Origin: Ceratothoa steindachneri
Lineage: Eukaryota > Arthropoda > Malacostraca > Isopoda > Cymothoidae
Direction of reading: 5' to 3'
Length of the DNA stretch: 64,000 nucleotides
Assembly: GCA_963969495.1 (NCBI GenBank)
Contig: OZ018326.1
Coordinates: forward strand, 824,631 to 888,630
A program made the translations under genes and the position numbers. Below are positions 22,089-35,421 of this stretch, in pieces; positions within the stretch are counted from its first letter, which is position 1, and each line of letters starts with the position of its first letter. The notes beneath the pieces are model-generated. The model did no database searches and was not told the origin of the DNA. It worked only from the letters and a program-made list of their open reading frames with translations.

Positions 22089-22557
22089 GCAGCGCTCTGC
22101 CTAACTCAACCTTACGACCCACACTTTTAGTTAATTGGAATACCACCATAAAAAACAAAAAAAAACCCACAAACTAATTTATACCATTAACGGGCTAACC
22201 ACAGACAATTAACAAAAAAATATAGACTGACTTGATCCTCTTATTATGTTTAATTTTCCTCGAACGCTAGGCACAAATTTGTTACTGCTCAATGAGATGC
22301 AAACCATCAACTATTACTGGGTTCCGTATATAAATAACTCTTTTACTATTTATTTTGATTTGATTCTTTAACCAGGAAGGATTCGTAAATTTATATATCT
22401 ATTGCCATTTTCAGCGTTTCGAGGATTTAATTAAATCACTAAAGAATAAATATACTTTTAATTACATAAAAAATGAAAAATTAAAAACTTTAAATCTGCT
22501 AAGGATATAATAAGAGTGTCTAAGTAAAATTACTACTAACAAGGAATACTACCCGAT

Positions 22558-22570
22558 GGTTGACGCCAAA
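22558..22570 (-). promoter_or_regulatory. Candidate primer-binding site
   Basis: Immediately inside the 5' LTR, the minus strand reads TTTGGCGTCAACC, resembling the TGGCG-type primer-binding sites of gypsy elements. Its placement supports the minus orientation. The matching tRNA was not checked. Confidence 0.5.
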
Positions 22571-23650
22571 AATTCACTTTAGTACCGAATGTTAATTAAA
22601 GAACATAATTACATGGGAATCCTTTTACCTTCAAAAGTAAGGGAGGTCAGACGAGTAATGACCTTAAACCGGGAATCTCGCTTAGTCGAAAAGGGAGTCG
22701 AGGTGAGACGAGGCGAGTGTGTCGCCAGACAAGAGGCAGACTGGAATAAACAGCTAACTTCGAGATGAGTGAGAAGAGGCGAATCGATGCTTCTTGACGG
22801 GACGATAAAAGCGAGAGGCAGTGATTGTATGATTATTCCAATGCCTAAGTTACACTTGTTTGGCTTCTCGATAATGAACGTTGACCAAGAGGTGAATCCT
22901 TTTACAAGTGAGAGTTTACTTTAGGTATTCCACAATGGTGAGGGATATCTCTGGATTTATTTGAAAAATACGATAGCGGATTTCTCTGACGAGAGTGGTA
23001 TGAGAGTCATTCTCCATACCGATGGTTTACTCTTCGATGTGATTAAAAGGAACAGCCTCGCGATGCTAACTTCTTCTTCTTAACTCGCGCTTGGTTCCAC
23101 TTTAATGCCCAGACAGACGACGGTCTTCGTCTTCTCTCGATCGCTAACTCGATTCCCCCTCTTTTCTCCAGATCAACCTATATATACCTCACTTATCTCC
23201 TGGGGGGGAAGGGAGGGGGGGATAGGTGCCCATGTTTAGGTGAGCCAACCCCTCTCCCACTTTTAGTAACCCAATTGAGTTCATCCCCCCCCCATTTGAA
23301 TAATCTCCTCCGGGAATACCTTAAGTTCTAACTTCATAGCCTGATTAATAACTACAATTCCCCCTTTCATTTACCGATGTGATTTTGCCCGTTAATTCTC
23401 TGAGGTAATTGTACCCATCAATTCTCTCATTATTTTTTCTAAATAAAATTATATTTTTGTACATATCTCTTTAAATAACCTTGATCTTTGCCATTGTCCA
23501 TAATTTACCTGACCTCGTTGCGCTCTCTCGCTACTCATCCCGTCTGAACTCGTGGTTTTCCGTCCCTTTTGTCGGTTTGCTTTCAAGTTATTGGTCCCTC
23601 CCTGATAGGTATAATATGGTATTGATATATTGTAATGTCATACCACGACA
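22571..23650 (-). mobile_element. 5' LTR of the Ty3/gypsy-type element
   Basis: About 1.08 kb. The minus-strand start TGTCGTGGTATGACATTAC ends at 23650 and also begins the fragment at 34101, which fixes this boundary. A TATA box (TATATATA, 23186 to 23179) separates U3 from R-U5. 22738-23222 repeats directly at 19238-19725. The inner end abuts the TTTGGCGTC primer-binding-like site. Confidence 0.78.
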
Positions 23651-24655
23651 CTGGGTATTTTGCATGAAAAAAGGAAAAAGTAATAAAGAACTAGGTTGTT
23701 GCCAAGAAGATGATGGCCTATATTTTAGAAATGAGAAAGTTTGAAAAGAAATAAGCCTTATTTGTGGAATATAACGAAGTTTAAAATTGCAGCCTAGATC
23801 GAACAAAGTGGAAAATATTGTCAGAAGGTTTCAGCGATAGGTAAGATCATGCGAATATATGATTATTGGTCCCTTTGAAAAACTTACATATTGCAGTTGC
23901 GAGAGAAAATTCCATTTAATTCACAAATAAAGTTTTATGTAAAGTAAGAAAGCTTGGTGATTACTAATGGCAGAGGTAGTCAAGCGGCCTGTGGTTGATA
24001 CAGCAGCAGTAATATTTATCCTGGGAACGAGTCTATGGTCGCCAATAGTGCACATGTGGAGGACCAAACTTACGTAGATGATGCAATTAACCGTAAAATT
24101 TCGACCTAGGACTTAGGGACAAGAAGATATCTTGTAAGAGAAACTAATCAGGGAAGGCTGGTGCGCCGACCATTATTGCAAGAGTAAAGTCACTTATTAA
24201 CAAATAATGCACAATGTCTGATGTAGCTCCATGGATTTGTAATGCAAAGGACGAGATAAGTTCACTAATTATGATAAATAATAGGAATGTGTCGTAGTTT
24301 ACTTTTCCTCTTCGCTTATGTTGAACACTCCTATCCACTCTTCCTTGAAAAGTCTTTCAATCTCTTATTCTCCTATTAAATTCCCGCTTCTGTCCTTAAT
24401 CTTTCTTTTCTTTTTTCTTTTGTGCTTCCCTTCCTTTTATTCAAAGTTCACGGGGCATTAGCTCGTTGTCAATATTTTGAACGGCTATGTCTCAATATTC
24501 TCTTGTTTGTCCGATATTGCACTAAGTGTTCCCTCCTCTTCGTTCTCAGATTACGGTATTTTTCTCTTGATATTCCATTTGTTATGATGTCCTCATTTAT
24601 CGTTTTTCGTTGGCTGTTTGTATCTGCGTTTTTATTTTATCTAACTCATCGTCAA
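23651..24655. other. Intergenic with a weak tRNA-like SINE candidate
   Basis: At 23977-23987 TAGTCAAGCGG resembles an A box and at 24024-24034 GGAACGAGTCT a B box. Sequence after it (CGCCAATAGTGCACATGTGGAG) loosely resembles the 16.4-kb SINE body. No coding domain was recognised. Confidence 0.35.
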
Positions 24656-24659
24656 TTTC

Positions 24660-25500
24660 TTCTAAAGTGACAACATTAAAAATATTCGGTTCGTCGTCAT
24701 TGAATTCTTGTCTGTACTTTCCCCAGTAAGCTCTTTGATACGCCTTCCACTGGTTGCTTGTTTATGGTTAATACCGTTGATATATGGTCGCTGCCGATAA
24801 CATTGATTGGTTCTATATGTTAGTTAAAAGGTAACTTGTAGTTTGCAAGGTACTTTTGGAGTAGTTGCCGTTGTGTTTACGATGTATGTTGTAGGTCCTT
24901 TCGTGTTTGTCTCCTCCTTCTGTAGCCGGTATCTAGGCATCTCGCGTTTACATTCCGCATAAACTAAGTTGGTAGTCTATTATTAAATATTCTCACAAGG
25001 TTATTTATTGGGTGACCAGGGCGTTGCGGCGGTTGGTAGCCTGTAGCAATTATTATATTAATTAGTTCCATTTTAACCTCGATTGCGAGGTACGATTCGG
25101 TTAGTCCTTGTTTTGTCTTGTACTCTAATCCTCTTTTGATGGCTATTGCTGCTCCCTCGTGTTTCGTTGTGTGGTTAGTCGCTATTACGTCGTGGTTCCA
25201 TATTTTTTAGTTTGCGATTCTCAAGGTTAATCCCGTAATCTGAAATCTTTTTTTGATTTAGATTTCGATTGATGTAAGAGTGTGTGAGTGAGAGAGAGGG
25301 GTAAAAACCGTAGACATAAGAAAATAGGTAAGCGGTAAAGGGAAATAAGTGTGTAAGAGTTGCAAAGGGACGCAAGAGCCTGGTGATCAAGCCTATTGCT
25401 TTCAATCATTTTAATTATTGTGCGTTTACTTTGTTGTTTTCGTTATTAAGTATGATTTATTAAGGCGTTCAAGCCATTTGTCTTAAAAACTTAATTTTCC
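24660..25500 (-). pseudogene. Jockey-type LINE endonuclease region (copy C)
   Basis: The minus-strand translation across stops gives NHDVIATNHTTKHEGAAIAI near 25195-25135, then YLAIEVKMELINIIIATGYQ and NNLVRI (24960), which match the middle of APE-type endonucleases of Jockey LINEs. At 24760-24665 SNQWKAYQRAYWGKYRQEF resembles the segment between endonuclease and RT. The RT itself is absent, so the copy is 3'-truncated. No intact frame exists. Confidence 0.6.
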
Positions 25501-26319
<819 letters not shown>

Positions 26320-27540
26320 TCTTATGTGTAGGTTGGTTCTTCTTGCCTTTCGGTCTGTGCTTTACTGCTGGTAAAGTTTATCGTTGTTCTGTGTATGTCC
26401 TCCAACGGGATGTCAATGTGTCTCTGTCTGATTTCGTCCACAATGTGTCGTGTTACTTTCTTCCAAATTTTTCGGGCTCTTCTATGCAGTTTCAAGTTAA
26501 TTAGGGTCATCTGAATCATCTGATGGGGTATCTCTGCCTCCTTCTTTCTCTCATCCTAACGTTGGTGATTAAGAGTACTCCTTTATTTTGTACCCTTTGA
26601 AAAAGGCGTAATTTCTTGTAAAAATTAGTTTTGAGAGGTATAGAAGGATCCAGTAGCGTTGATCTTATGAGCGCGACGTAGATCTTCTATTTGTTGTTGA
26701 TGTTCAGGTTTTGGAACCTGAATGGCTTGGTGAGATCGACCTTCGCTGACGCTCCTGTCTGGGCAACGTGGCTTTCGTATCTATCTTTATCTATCTTTAG
26801 TCCTAGCACTGTCCCATCAGTGATGTATGGAATGCGGGCGTCGTCTGTTTCAATATGTACCCGTTTCCTACGGAAGACTGGTATCACCTTAATTTTTGGG
26901 TGTTAGTGGCGATTCTTCACCTTCTTTCGTATCTGTTGACATGGTCAATTTCTCTGACTCTGGCTGTAATTTGTGCCGTGAGTTCAGAATTTTTGAAGGG
27001 GGCAGTGATGATCTGAGAGATGTCGTCAGCGAACTGGTCGTACAGCGAGGCTTTCCTGACCCGATAGGGTAGATCGAGGATGTATATATTTTATAGGAGG
27101 GAACTTAGTCACCCCTTTTACGGTACGCCTGCAATTAGCTCGAAGTCTGGTCCGTGTGGTCTTATATTTGTATATAGGCTTTCCTGTGTGTCACGTAGTC
27201 ACATAGAATTTTCTCTAGTCTTGGGTTTAGTCCCAGTCTTAGTATTTTGTACTGAAGCCCAGTCCACCATACTTTGGCAAATACCTTCTTAACGTCTCTG
27301 AGCACCAGGTTAGCATACCTTGTTTGGCTAGCATCTTCGCCAATTTTACTGTGATGATTGCTAGCGCTGCATCAGTCCCTCTCCCTCTTCTGAATCCATG
27401 TTGGTGTTGGTTATGGAGGTTGTCATCCTCAATAAATTCTTGGACTCTATTAGCAAGTACTTTTTCGAAGACCTTGCTTGACACTTCGAGGACGGATATC
27501 AGTTTGGTTCTTTCTTTTCTAGAGAAAGTGGGGATAAAGA
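26320..27540 (-). pseudogene. Jockey-type LINE RT, C-terminal half (copy B)
   Basis: Minus-strand segments in order: EVSSKVFEKVLANRVQEFI and HQHGFRRGRGTDAALAII (27484-27324, RT fingers/palm), IPVFRRKRVHI and KPFRFQNLNINNK (26887-26690), YVALIRS and PLKTNFYKKLR (26690-26600), and LKLHRRARKIWKKV (26519-26400, the C-terminal motif of Jockey RTs). Motif A is mutated or lost and the FADD region is not intact. The copy lacks endonuclease and gag. Confidence 0.72.
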
Positions 27541-27699
27541 GGGGGTGGTTAGCTAAAAATATACGGGAGAGGAAAAATAGTGCGGAAAGAAGTATTAGAT
27601 TATTAGTTTAGTTTCCCGGTGAATGGGTCATCTCCATTGGTATTTATCCTTTTGTTATTTTATGAACTCTTTTTTAAAAATTATTATTATCATTATTTA

Positions 27700-27708
<9 letters not shown>

Positions 27709-27731
<23 letters not shown>
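27709..27731. repeat. Short (AT)n tract
   Basis: TA run between Jockey-type copies A and B, perhaps grown from a retroelement tail. Confidence 0.8.
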
Positions 27732-27754
27732 TTTTATTTTTTTTTCTAGTTCAT

Positions 27755-30480
27755 TCACTTGAATCTTGGAATTGGCTCGGCACTTTTGGTATATGGAAGG
27801 TAATTTTTATACTCTCCCTCCTCTGAATCGAAGGTGCCTAGTGTATCATTGAGGAGAATGTTTTTCAACTTTTCCCTAATGTCTCTTCCTCTTTTGTAGA
27901 GATACAAGTTCAAAGGATCAAGTCCTATTTCTTCGTGTAGGCTCCTCAAGGTCCGGAAGTCGTACCACTTAGAGCCAGTGATGAAACGAAGTCCTTGGTT
28001 CTACACTCTATGAAGCTTCGACAGGTTTTTATTTGATGATGCATTGAGAGGTATACAGGGGTACACCGGTTTCGATCTAACCAAACTGATGTATAGCTTT
28101 TTCTTATTTGCTATTGTGAGGTTTCTAAATCGGTGCAGTTTGTATAGTTTAGCTTTTGCGAATCCGGTTCTGGTGCTTACGTGTCTATTCATTCCAGTAC
28201 TAGAGAGTCTGTAGCCGATAATTAACGCGTGGGGAGGGTATTCAATATCGTTATTCCTAGATTGTAAGAGATGGTACGGTGTCTCCCTATTGCAGTTGCA
28301 GAGATTTTCCAGCGTCTTTCGAAGTTGGAAATCTTTTCGGCCTCTGCTGCCGTGGCTCTAGCCATCATGCTTGCCGACTTTGTCCTTCGAACTACAACTT
28401 GGGTGATATCGCCGCCGTTTGTATATTTAGTGTTATTTCGTCGATTAGTTTAGGGATGTCTCTTGTGAAGATGGTGAAGAGAGTGAGGCTAAGGCATCCT
28501 CCTTGTGGAACACCGGATGCAAGGTCGAAGGCTTTCCTTGTATGCCACTTGAAGGCGATCACTGCTCGACAATTGGTTAGATAGCTACAGGGGATCTTTT
28601 CAAAATTGGACGTGAGTTTCAGTCGAGAGATTTTGTATTTCAGGCCTTCGATCTAAACTTTATCGAAGGCCTTCTTAACCTCTCTGCAGACGACGTCAAT
28701 CCAGCATCCTCTAGCCAGCCATGCTGCTGCGTGTTGCAGCATATGGGCTATGGCTGTCTCAGTGCCTCGGTGATCTCTAAACTCCTATTGTTCTTCGTTC
28801 AGTAAATCCATTTTTGCTAGGTATTTTGCCAGTCTGTTGTTGAGGATTTTTTCAAAAACTTTCCCAACGGTCTCCAGCAGTGAGATGGGTCTATAATTCA
28901 TGATTTAGTTTGTTAGTTTTCCTGGTTTGGGTATGAAGATCATTTCAGAGGTCTTCAGTCCACCCAGGAAAGTAGCCCATTGCTAGAGACGCGTTGAACA
29001 GCTTCAACAGCCTGGTCCTAAGTCTCTCCGGTGCTTCGTTTAAATGACTGGTGGTAATTTGGCTGAGCGCCAAGGCTTTAGACTTGAATGAAGAAATTAA
29101 TTTTGATAATTCTTCCTCTGTCATTCTCCTGCCTTCCTGAGAGTTACCTTGTTGCTGATGGATACATGTGGTTCTATAAGGGTCAAACCTGCCTTCTATC
29201 CTTTCCATATACTCGAGAACTTGTTCCTTAAAGCTTATGTCAAAGTCGTCTTCTTCTTCATCTGATATTTTGAAGACATTTTCCCAGATTCCGCGGAACA
29301 GCTTCTCTTTCTTGCTGGGGTTGACCGCCGTAGTTCCTTTATGCTTGATTGCAGATAGCCGAGGAAGCGAGCGTTCGCTTTTAATTTATTGATAGTTGTC
29401 TAAAAGGCCTTCGGGTTCTTTTTAGTGTCTAATTCCTCTATAATTTTATTCCACTTGTTTCTGAGCTCTAATCCTAGCGTGGAATTCAACTGACCTCTGA
29501 GATACTGAACGAAGTGGAAGTTCATGCTCTGGTGTAGCCCATGTTGAGGATGGTCCCAGATGTTGAGGATCGTTGTTGTAGCACCACTCTCTCTTGTGTG
29601 GGATTTGTAGGAATGGTATTTTTGTGTGATGTAATGGGGATAGCTATAGTATCGGCGTTAGAGATGCAGGCGCTAATAGCAGTAAGCTTTTCATCCCGAT
29701 CTGCTTAGATGCATCATAGGGATATCCGCTGGGAATGCCCTCCTGTATTCTTCTCAATCGGCATTCCAGAAGTCTTTTCTTGGGGTGACTGGGAAAGGGA
29801 TAGGGGCAGTTGCTATAGTAATCAGCATGGGCAAATGATCACATGGTGCTAGTGGCCCTGGAGTGATCGGTTGGTGAAAGGGGAAGTTTGGGTTCGTGAG
29901 CAAGACATCTGGTTTGCTGGCTGACCCTGGGTAGAAATACGTGGGAAAGTCCGGCCCAATGCGCTCTGCAATGCTCCTTCTAGTTAAGAGATCGAGTAGT
30001 CTACCTCTTTAGTTTGTCAACGAGTATCCCACTGCCCTATTCCTGTGTTTAAGGTGCCCAGCGAATAGTACAGGGTATTCTTTTGTGAAAAGTGTATATA
30101 GGTCATGATAGGGCAGATATGACCGGCGGCGAGGCTGGTAACCCGCGCTCAGTTCGATGTCCTCTATAGAGCACCTTATAATGGTCGACAGTGTTGATTC
30201 ATCCATTGGGTAGCCTTGTCTGAATTGTCGATCATTTTTTACTGCTATTAGCGCTCGTCAAATCTTTCTCCTGTGCAATTCTTTTGTAGAACGTTGTATC
30301 CAAAGATTTTCTGTTTGTCATCGTCCTTGATGCTAGTTTCTGACAGCAGAAGAACATCTGGATCCAGTTCTCTGTAGATATTGAACAGTTTGTTTTTATT
30401 GTTTGCCCATCCTTGCACGTTATGTGCTAAGATAGTTAGCCGGTTTTTATATGCTATCCCGGAGGTCTGACTTATTATTG
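27755..30480 (-). pseudogene. Jockey-type LINE pol: endonuclease and RT (copy A)
   Basis: Across several frames on the minus strand, the endonuclease begins ILAHNVQGWANNKNKLF and DVLLLSETSIKDDDKQKIFG (30450-30300). It continues with PDVLLTNPNF and CDHLPMLI (29930-29800). The RT includes EELSKLISSFKSKALALSQI (29130), NYRPISLLETVGKVFEKIL (28900-28840), the RT motif A region near 28690 ending KKAFDKV, KLHRFRNLTIANKKKLYISL and PLNASSNKNLSKL (28150-28000), with the C-terminus at 27949-27755. Many stops and shifts are present. It is the most complete Jockey-type copy and follows its own gag. Confidence 0.78.
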
Positions 30481-30783
30481 GCTGTTTGACGGCCAGCCTT
30501 TAGTTTCTTTATAATGATGGGTCATAGAGCTTGAAATTCTTGTTGTATAGTTTTGTTTTGCAGGCAAGTAGGGATGCTTTGATTGTCTCCTCGGTAACTG
30601 GAGAGTCATAACGACACTCGATGTATCCTTTTCTGACTCTTTCAGCCACGTCCTCTGTAGAGATCTCTTTCTTTGGGATGGTGTGTGAATTAAGAGCTAA
30701 GGTGAGCCGGATTTCGAGGGTCGTCTAACTCAAGTTCTTCCTCTTTTTGTTCAGAGTCACCTTCCTGAATCTTTGGTTCTTCT

Positions 30784-31832
30784 TTAGTTTACTTGCCTGG
30801 GTGAGTTAGGTGGAGGTGCTCGGGCGCCTGCTTGTTGTTGTTGAGTCGTAGCTAAGGTTATATCTTGGATTTTTCTTGTATCCGAGCTTTCGGCTGCTTG
30901 TGCCGGTTTAATCTTGGGGCATGTTGCCGATAGGACTTTTTCAGATTGGGGATTGTCCAAGAATTTGATTGTTTCTAGGTCGTTTGCTGCCAGCATCTTG
31001 TTCATTTTAATATTGAATGAACCAGAGCAGGCTAAGTTCATCATATGTACCTGCAGAATGCAGGCCAACATTTTAGTAGGGGTAGAGTCGTTTAGTTGTA
31101 ATACAAGCTGAGGCTGAGTCGTTGTAATGTTCTGCTGGTTTTGGCCTTTAGCGGCTGCGGCGTATATCGGTTCTGGTCTGTCCGCTGCATCTCTCTTCTT
31201 CTTCAGCTGTTCTTTCCTGATTGGGCAATGCATGCTCAGGGTACGGTAGTTCCCGCACAGTTAATGCACATTTTTGTATCGCTAACGCAGGGCATCCAGT
31301 CAGGTCCTGTCTGCGCACACTCAGAGCAGATCTTTGTTTTCCAATACTCGGGGCAGGTGCCAGTTGAATGTTCTTTGAACTTGTAGCAATTGAAGCAGGT
31401 TAGTAACTCAAAGAATCTTTCCCTCTCTATTTGATCTGGGGATATGATCATAGAGAACAATTTTAAACCTGTTTCTTTGGCTTTGGCTGCCATTTCCATA
31501 ATTTTGAAGAACACTTTGAAGACGTGAGAGAGATTGCGGAACTTTATCACTTCTGCCACTTTCGCTCATTCATGGTTCCTCTCAATCTCCGCCTTGATGG
31601 TTTCAGCTGATCTTTTTCCTACCCATAGGTCCACTCTTCTGCATATAATAGCCTTCCTTGCTGCCAATGCTGCAGATGGCCGTGGTTCTATCCAATCTTG
31701 CCCCAGTTCTTTCGTGCCTTCCGATGTGGTTAATTTCACTAGATCTTCTTGCGTGTGGCAAATGACTGTGTATCCTCTATTTGCTTCTATTAGCCGTTTT
31801 AGGACAATTAAAAGTTCTTCGTAAGTGGCCAC
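30784..31832 (-). pseudogene. Jockey-type LINE gag with zinc knuckles (copy A)
   Basis: Three consecutive frames, the first two separated by one stop and the third by a frameshift near 31235. The first (31832-31566) starts MATYEELLIVLKRLIEAN. The second (31559-31236) carries cysteine knuckles CFNCYKFKEHSTGTC (CX2CX5HX4C), CSECAQTGPDWMPC and CINC. The third (31233-30784) is Gln/Pro-rich and ends PPPNSPRQVN. Gag-type ORF1 proteins of Jockey elements bind RNA and carry it to the nucleus. This copy is broken. Confidence 0.8.
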
Positions 31833-31967
31833 AAATACCTTTGCTTTGTTAGGTTTTTCATTTCCAATGAGTCACAATGGGATTCGAAAGTCCAACGACT
31901 CCCCCCTCCCATTCATGGCGGGGTTGCCTTCTCATTAACTTGCTGTGCCCTTCTCTGATCTGGTCGA

Positions 31968-32165
31968 GACAGAAACAGGCGGAATCTCCAATAACTCCGG
32001 CTCTCCTTATTAGATCTGAGAGGCAGGGCAATTCGGCCTCAGGACTCCCGAAACTGCCACTACTACAGCCGCGGTAGAAACAGGAAGTATCTCCAATCAG
32101 TCCACCAGGTTCTTATCCCACTGCCGAAAGCAGAAACAGGAGGAATCTCCAATCAGTCCACCGCT
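31968..32165 (-). repeat. Jockey copy A 5' leader repeats
   Basis: AGAAACAGGMRGAATCTCCAAT recurs at 31971, 32076 and 32132, the last two followed by CAGTCCACC. The repeats lie just upstream of the gag frame. They could be 5'-UTR/promoter monomers of the LINE (inference). Confidence 0.5.
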
Positions 32166-32193
32166 ACTCAGCTGGGGAATAGTGTGACAGGCA

Positions 32194-32220
32194 CTATATA
32201 TATATATATATATATATATA
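32194..32220. repeat. Short (AT)n tract
   Basis: TA run between the leader repeats and the 76-bp array. Confidence 0.85.
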
Positions 32221-32224
32221 GTTT

Positions 32225-32510
32225 TTCTACTTAAACATAAGCTACACAAAATTGACCAATCAGCGTTAAGGAAATTTTTAAGGCCAAACTAACGTTAGAC
32301 GGGTTTAAAAACATAGGTGTTACAAAATTGACCAATCAGCGTTAAGAAAATTTTAAGGGCAAACTAACGTTAGCCGGGTTTTCAAACATAAGTGCTATAA
32401 AATTGACCAATCAGCGTTAAGACAAATTTTAAGGGAAAATTTGCGTTAACTGATTTTTCAAGCATAGGCGTTACGTTAGTTGATTCTTCAGACATAAGCT
32501 TTATAAAAAT
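32225..32510. repeat. 76-bp tandem repeat array with CCAAT motifs
   Basis: Units carrying ATTGACCAATCAGCGTTAAG start at 32251, 32327 and 32402, followed by CCAAACTAACGTTAG and RACATAAG. A shortened, decayed fourth copy ends near 32510. Each unit contains CCAATCA. The array is next to the 5' end of Jockey copy A, so it could be its promoter array or a local minisatellite. Confidence 0.75.
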
Positions 32511-33689
32511 GATCAATCACATTCAAGTATTATAAAATTTCATATGACTACAAAATGCTTATCTATGAGGTACTTTTGAGTAAAATACGATTCTATAACG
32601 TAGTTCCAGCACCACACGTACTGTGAAAGACTTCTCTGAGTAGAAAGAATTCGTATTATCGCGAGTGTGACGAAACAGTTCGTATACAAAAACGAATGCT
32701 TGAACCACTAAACCTAATTGATATGAAGAGTGTGTAATTTGAGATCCGTCGCGATACGAACCTGAAGCACTTCTTCCAAGTGAGTTATTAGGGAAGGGTG
32801 TATTATCTAACTAGACACATATTATTCTGAACTGTGCTCCTGCGATCATATGTCATGAATAGGATACTAAATGGGAACCGGATTAGCAGATGATTTAATA
32901 GAAAGTAAATTGTGAAAGGTGAGAATCCAGTAGATGGTCTTTGATAAGTGGAAAAGTGTGGGGTTACACCAGTAGTTTGTGTCTTGTCGTGGACCTGTAA
33001 ATTGATGAGATTAGAGCAAATGATGCTGCATGGCTGCAAAGAACTGTCAATGAATGTCATAAACGTGGAAAAGCCTGAAGTGAAATTTTGAGTGAATTCA
33101 GTTCATGCCCGGTTCAGCAAAGTGGTGAAGCTGGCTATGGTGATTTGATAGGAGACATCCGAGTTAACGAGTCAGTCCTACCAAACTAACTTGTGAAAGT
33201 AGATTTTTTAATATTAAAAGGCTGGTAGATGAGTATTGACTCGGCTTCACTATCACATATTTACTTGGAGTCAAGCATAAGCAAGACACATATTTTGACA
33301 ACAGTTAGAAAGCCATGGCTTTGGATGGTTGAGCTTTATATGCTATTAATTGTAGGTCTTCTAAATGCGCAAAATCACTTTGGCGTTAATCGATCACTCT
33401 ATGTATGCACGACTGGACAATCGTGAAGTCAGAATAATTGACGTTGATACTAGAGTAGCGGCTTGTATGCAGTGTTAATCTAGTGATCCAGCTCTAGTAA
33501 TGCATGATCGGTAGGTATAAATGTGAGTGATTCCTGAAGCCATCTTGATTTGGATGTGGTCCACTATAATTGAAATTTTTTTTTTACTATGGTTGACTGT
33601 AGACCAAGTCGGTTTGCAATTAAGTCTGAAATTAGGTCAGACCAAGAAAATATTTTATTCTACCTGTCAGCGACATTTAGAGAAAGAGA
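32511..33689. other. Intergenic, nothing recognised
   Basis: No domain, RNA or repeat was recognised. Small frames at 33229-33426 and 33527-33772 are not family members I know. Confidence 0.4.
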
Positions 33690-34101
33690 ACCTGTCGTCT
33701 CACCCGGAATCCTCCGTAAGCTCACCCCTCTTCCCCTTCAGCAGCCCATTTGAGTTAATCCTCCCCATTTGAATAGTCTCCTTCTGCAACGGATTAATTT
33801 CTAACTTCCGAGTCTGATGCATAACTCTGCAATTTCCCCCTCGTTTACCAATTTAATTTTGCCCATTAATTCTCTTATTTTTTTTGTAAATAAAATTATA
33901 TATTTTTTGTACATGCCTCTTTAAATAACCTTGAGCTTTGCTATTGCCCAAATTTTACCTGACCTCGTTGCACTCTTTTCTCGCTTTTCCGCGCGTCGAA
34001 ACTCGTGGCGTTCCGTCTCTTGTCGGTTTGCCTTTAAGTTACTGGTCCCTTTCCCATAGATATAATATGGTATTGATATAATGTAATGTCATACCACGAC
34101 A
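33690..34101 (-). mobile_element. LTR fragment, U3 end of the 23.6-kb LTR family
   Basis: Matches 23270-23650, with shared CCCATTTGARTWRTCTCC, ACCTGACCTCGTTGC, TAATATGGTATTGATATA and the boundary TGTCGTGGTATGACATTAC (minus start at 34101). R-U5 is absent, so it is a truncated solo LTR. Confidence 0.75.
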
Positions 34102-34289
34102 CATGTTATTGATGGCAAAACTACTTACTAATGAAGGTAGAAGACTTAACACTATGCCCATGTTTCAAAATAAATCTATTTGCAATAAATATAATTAGTT
34201 TTATTAGCATTTTTGTAGAAAAATTTTTATTTTTGGAAAAATCTATAATTAATCCACCAGTACTATAGATTTAAATTTCAAAGTCCATA

Positions 34290-35000
34290 GAACACAAGTG
34301 CTTCACCAACCTTCACCGAACGAGCCGGTGATCAAACTCCTCGGTAAGGCCTTTGAATGCGTAGACCAGTTTGCATTTCTTGGTAGTTATCTTCTAAAAG
34401 GTTAAAATTGACAGTAAAATAAAATATCACATTACTGTAGAATGGTGACAGCTGCCTTTAGTAAACTTCGCAAAAGGTTGCTCGAGAATCACAACATTCG
34501 TGTTGGCACTAGGATTATGGTGTACAGAGTAATTGTTATCGCCACACTTTTCTACGCATCTGAGTCTTGGTCAACATACCGCAAGCTAATCAAAGACCTT
34601 GAAAGCTTTAATCAAAGAAACTTACTATCAATTTTGGAAATCAAATGGAAAGATCTTCGAAGAAATTAGGCAGTTTGCAGGAGGTTAGCTGTGCTAGCAT
34701 AGAATCTACGATTTTCAAAGGTCAACTCAACCGTGCTGGCCACGGAGTGATCATGGACAACTACCACCTAGCGAAGATCTTCTATACTGAGCTATGCCAT
34801 TTCTAAAGAAACGTGGGGTCACCAAAAATGCGTTAGAAAGACGGCCTAAAGTCGAACCTTAAGAGCAATCAAATACTTCCCCACACTTAAGAGACGGAAA
34901 ACCAGGATCGAAATAACTTGCACTCACTAGTAAAAGGAGGAGTGGCAATTTTCGAGCATCAGCGAGATAGAGACATAGAAGAGCCTAGATAACAGAGCTT
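34290..35000 (+). pseudogene. Non-LTR retrotransposon RT C-terminal fragment (another family)
   Basis: The open part 34442-34669 reads AAFSKLRKRLLENHNIR, RIMVYRVIVIATLFYASESW and KDLESFNQRNLLSILEIKW, the region after the RT palm in a common metazoan LINE group (RTE/craniofacial-like annotations). Downstream, across frames, are SIESTIFKGQLNRAGH and PKMR-KDGLKSNLK-like pieces. Upstream near 34350 lies VDQFAFLGSYL. Only the 3' end is present. Confidence 0.65.
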
Positions 35001-35101
35001 GCAACGATTCGAAACCATGCGGTTCTCGATTCTGGTTAGTAAGTCACGAACGCGTTCACTGAAGAATATAGAGACATTTCAATACTCTTTATTTTCGCTA
35101 G

Positions 35102-35140
35102 CTACATTTCGAGCAAAGACATGCTCATCTTCTGGCCCTA
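35102..35140 (-). ncRNA. Degenerate hammerhead-like motif near a Penelope-like element
   Basis: The minus strand reads CAGAAGA in place of CUGANGA, stem II GAGCA/TGCTC, then GAAAT and GTA. The U at core position 4 is lost, so it should be inactive. It lies ~280 bp past the end of the Penelope-like GIY-YIG frame on the same strand, where such ribozymes are expected. Confidence 0.45.
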
Positions 35141-35421
35141 ATGAATTGAACATGAATTAGGTTGGTATGCAAATCGATTAACATTGAGATTAATTAAAAC
35201 GGGTAGGTACAATTATATATAAATATATATCTTATAGCGATAAATCATATTTAGTTAATTGTTTTAACAAACATTGAAAAATTGTTATCATAACAGGCGA
35301 GGGAACCAAAATTCATGAACAAACAAGGGCATAAAATTTTAAACACAAAACGGAAATCTTACCGGTCACACAAGTTGTAGAAACAATGAAGAAGGATAGG
35401 GTATAGTAATTTGGTTTGTTA

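Noticed and set aside
32225..32510. CRISPR-like array
   Set aside because: Units are contiguous diverged 76-bp tandem repeats without unique spacers, in a eukaryotic context.
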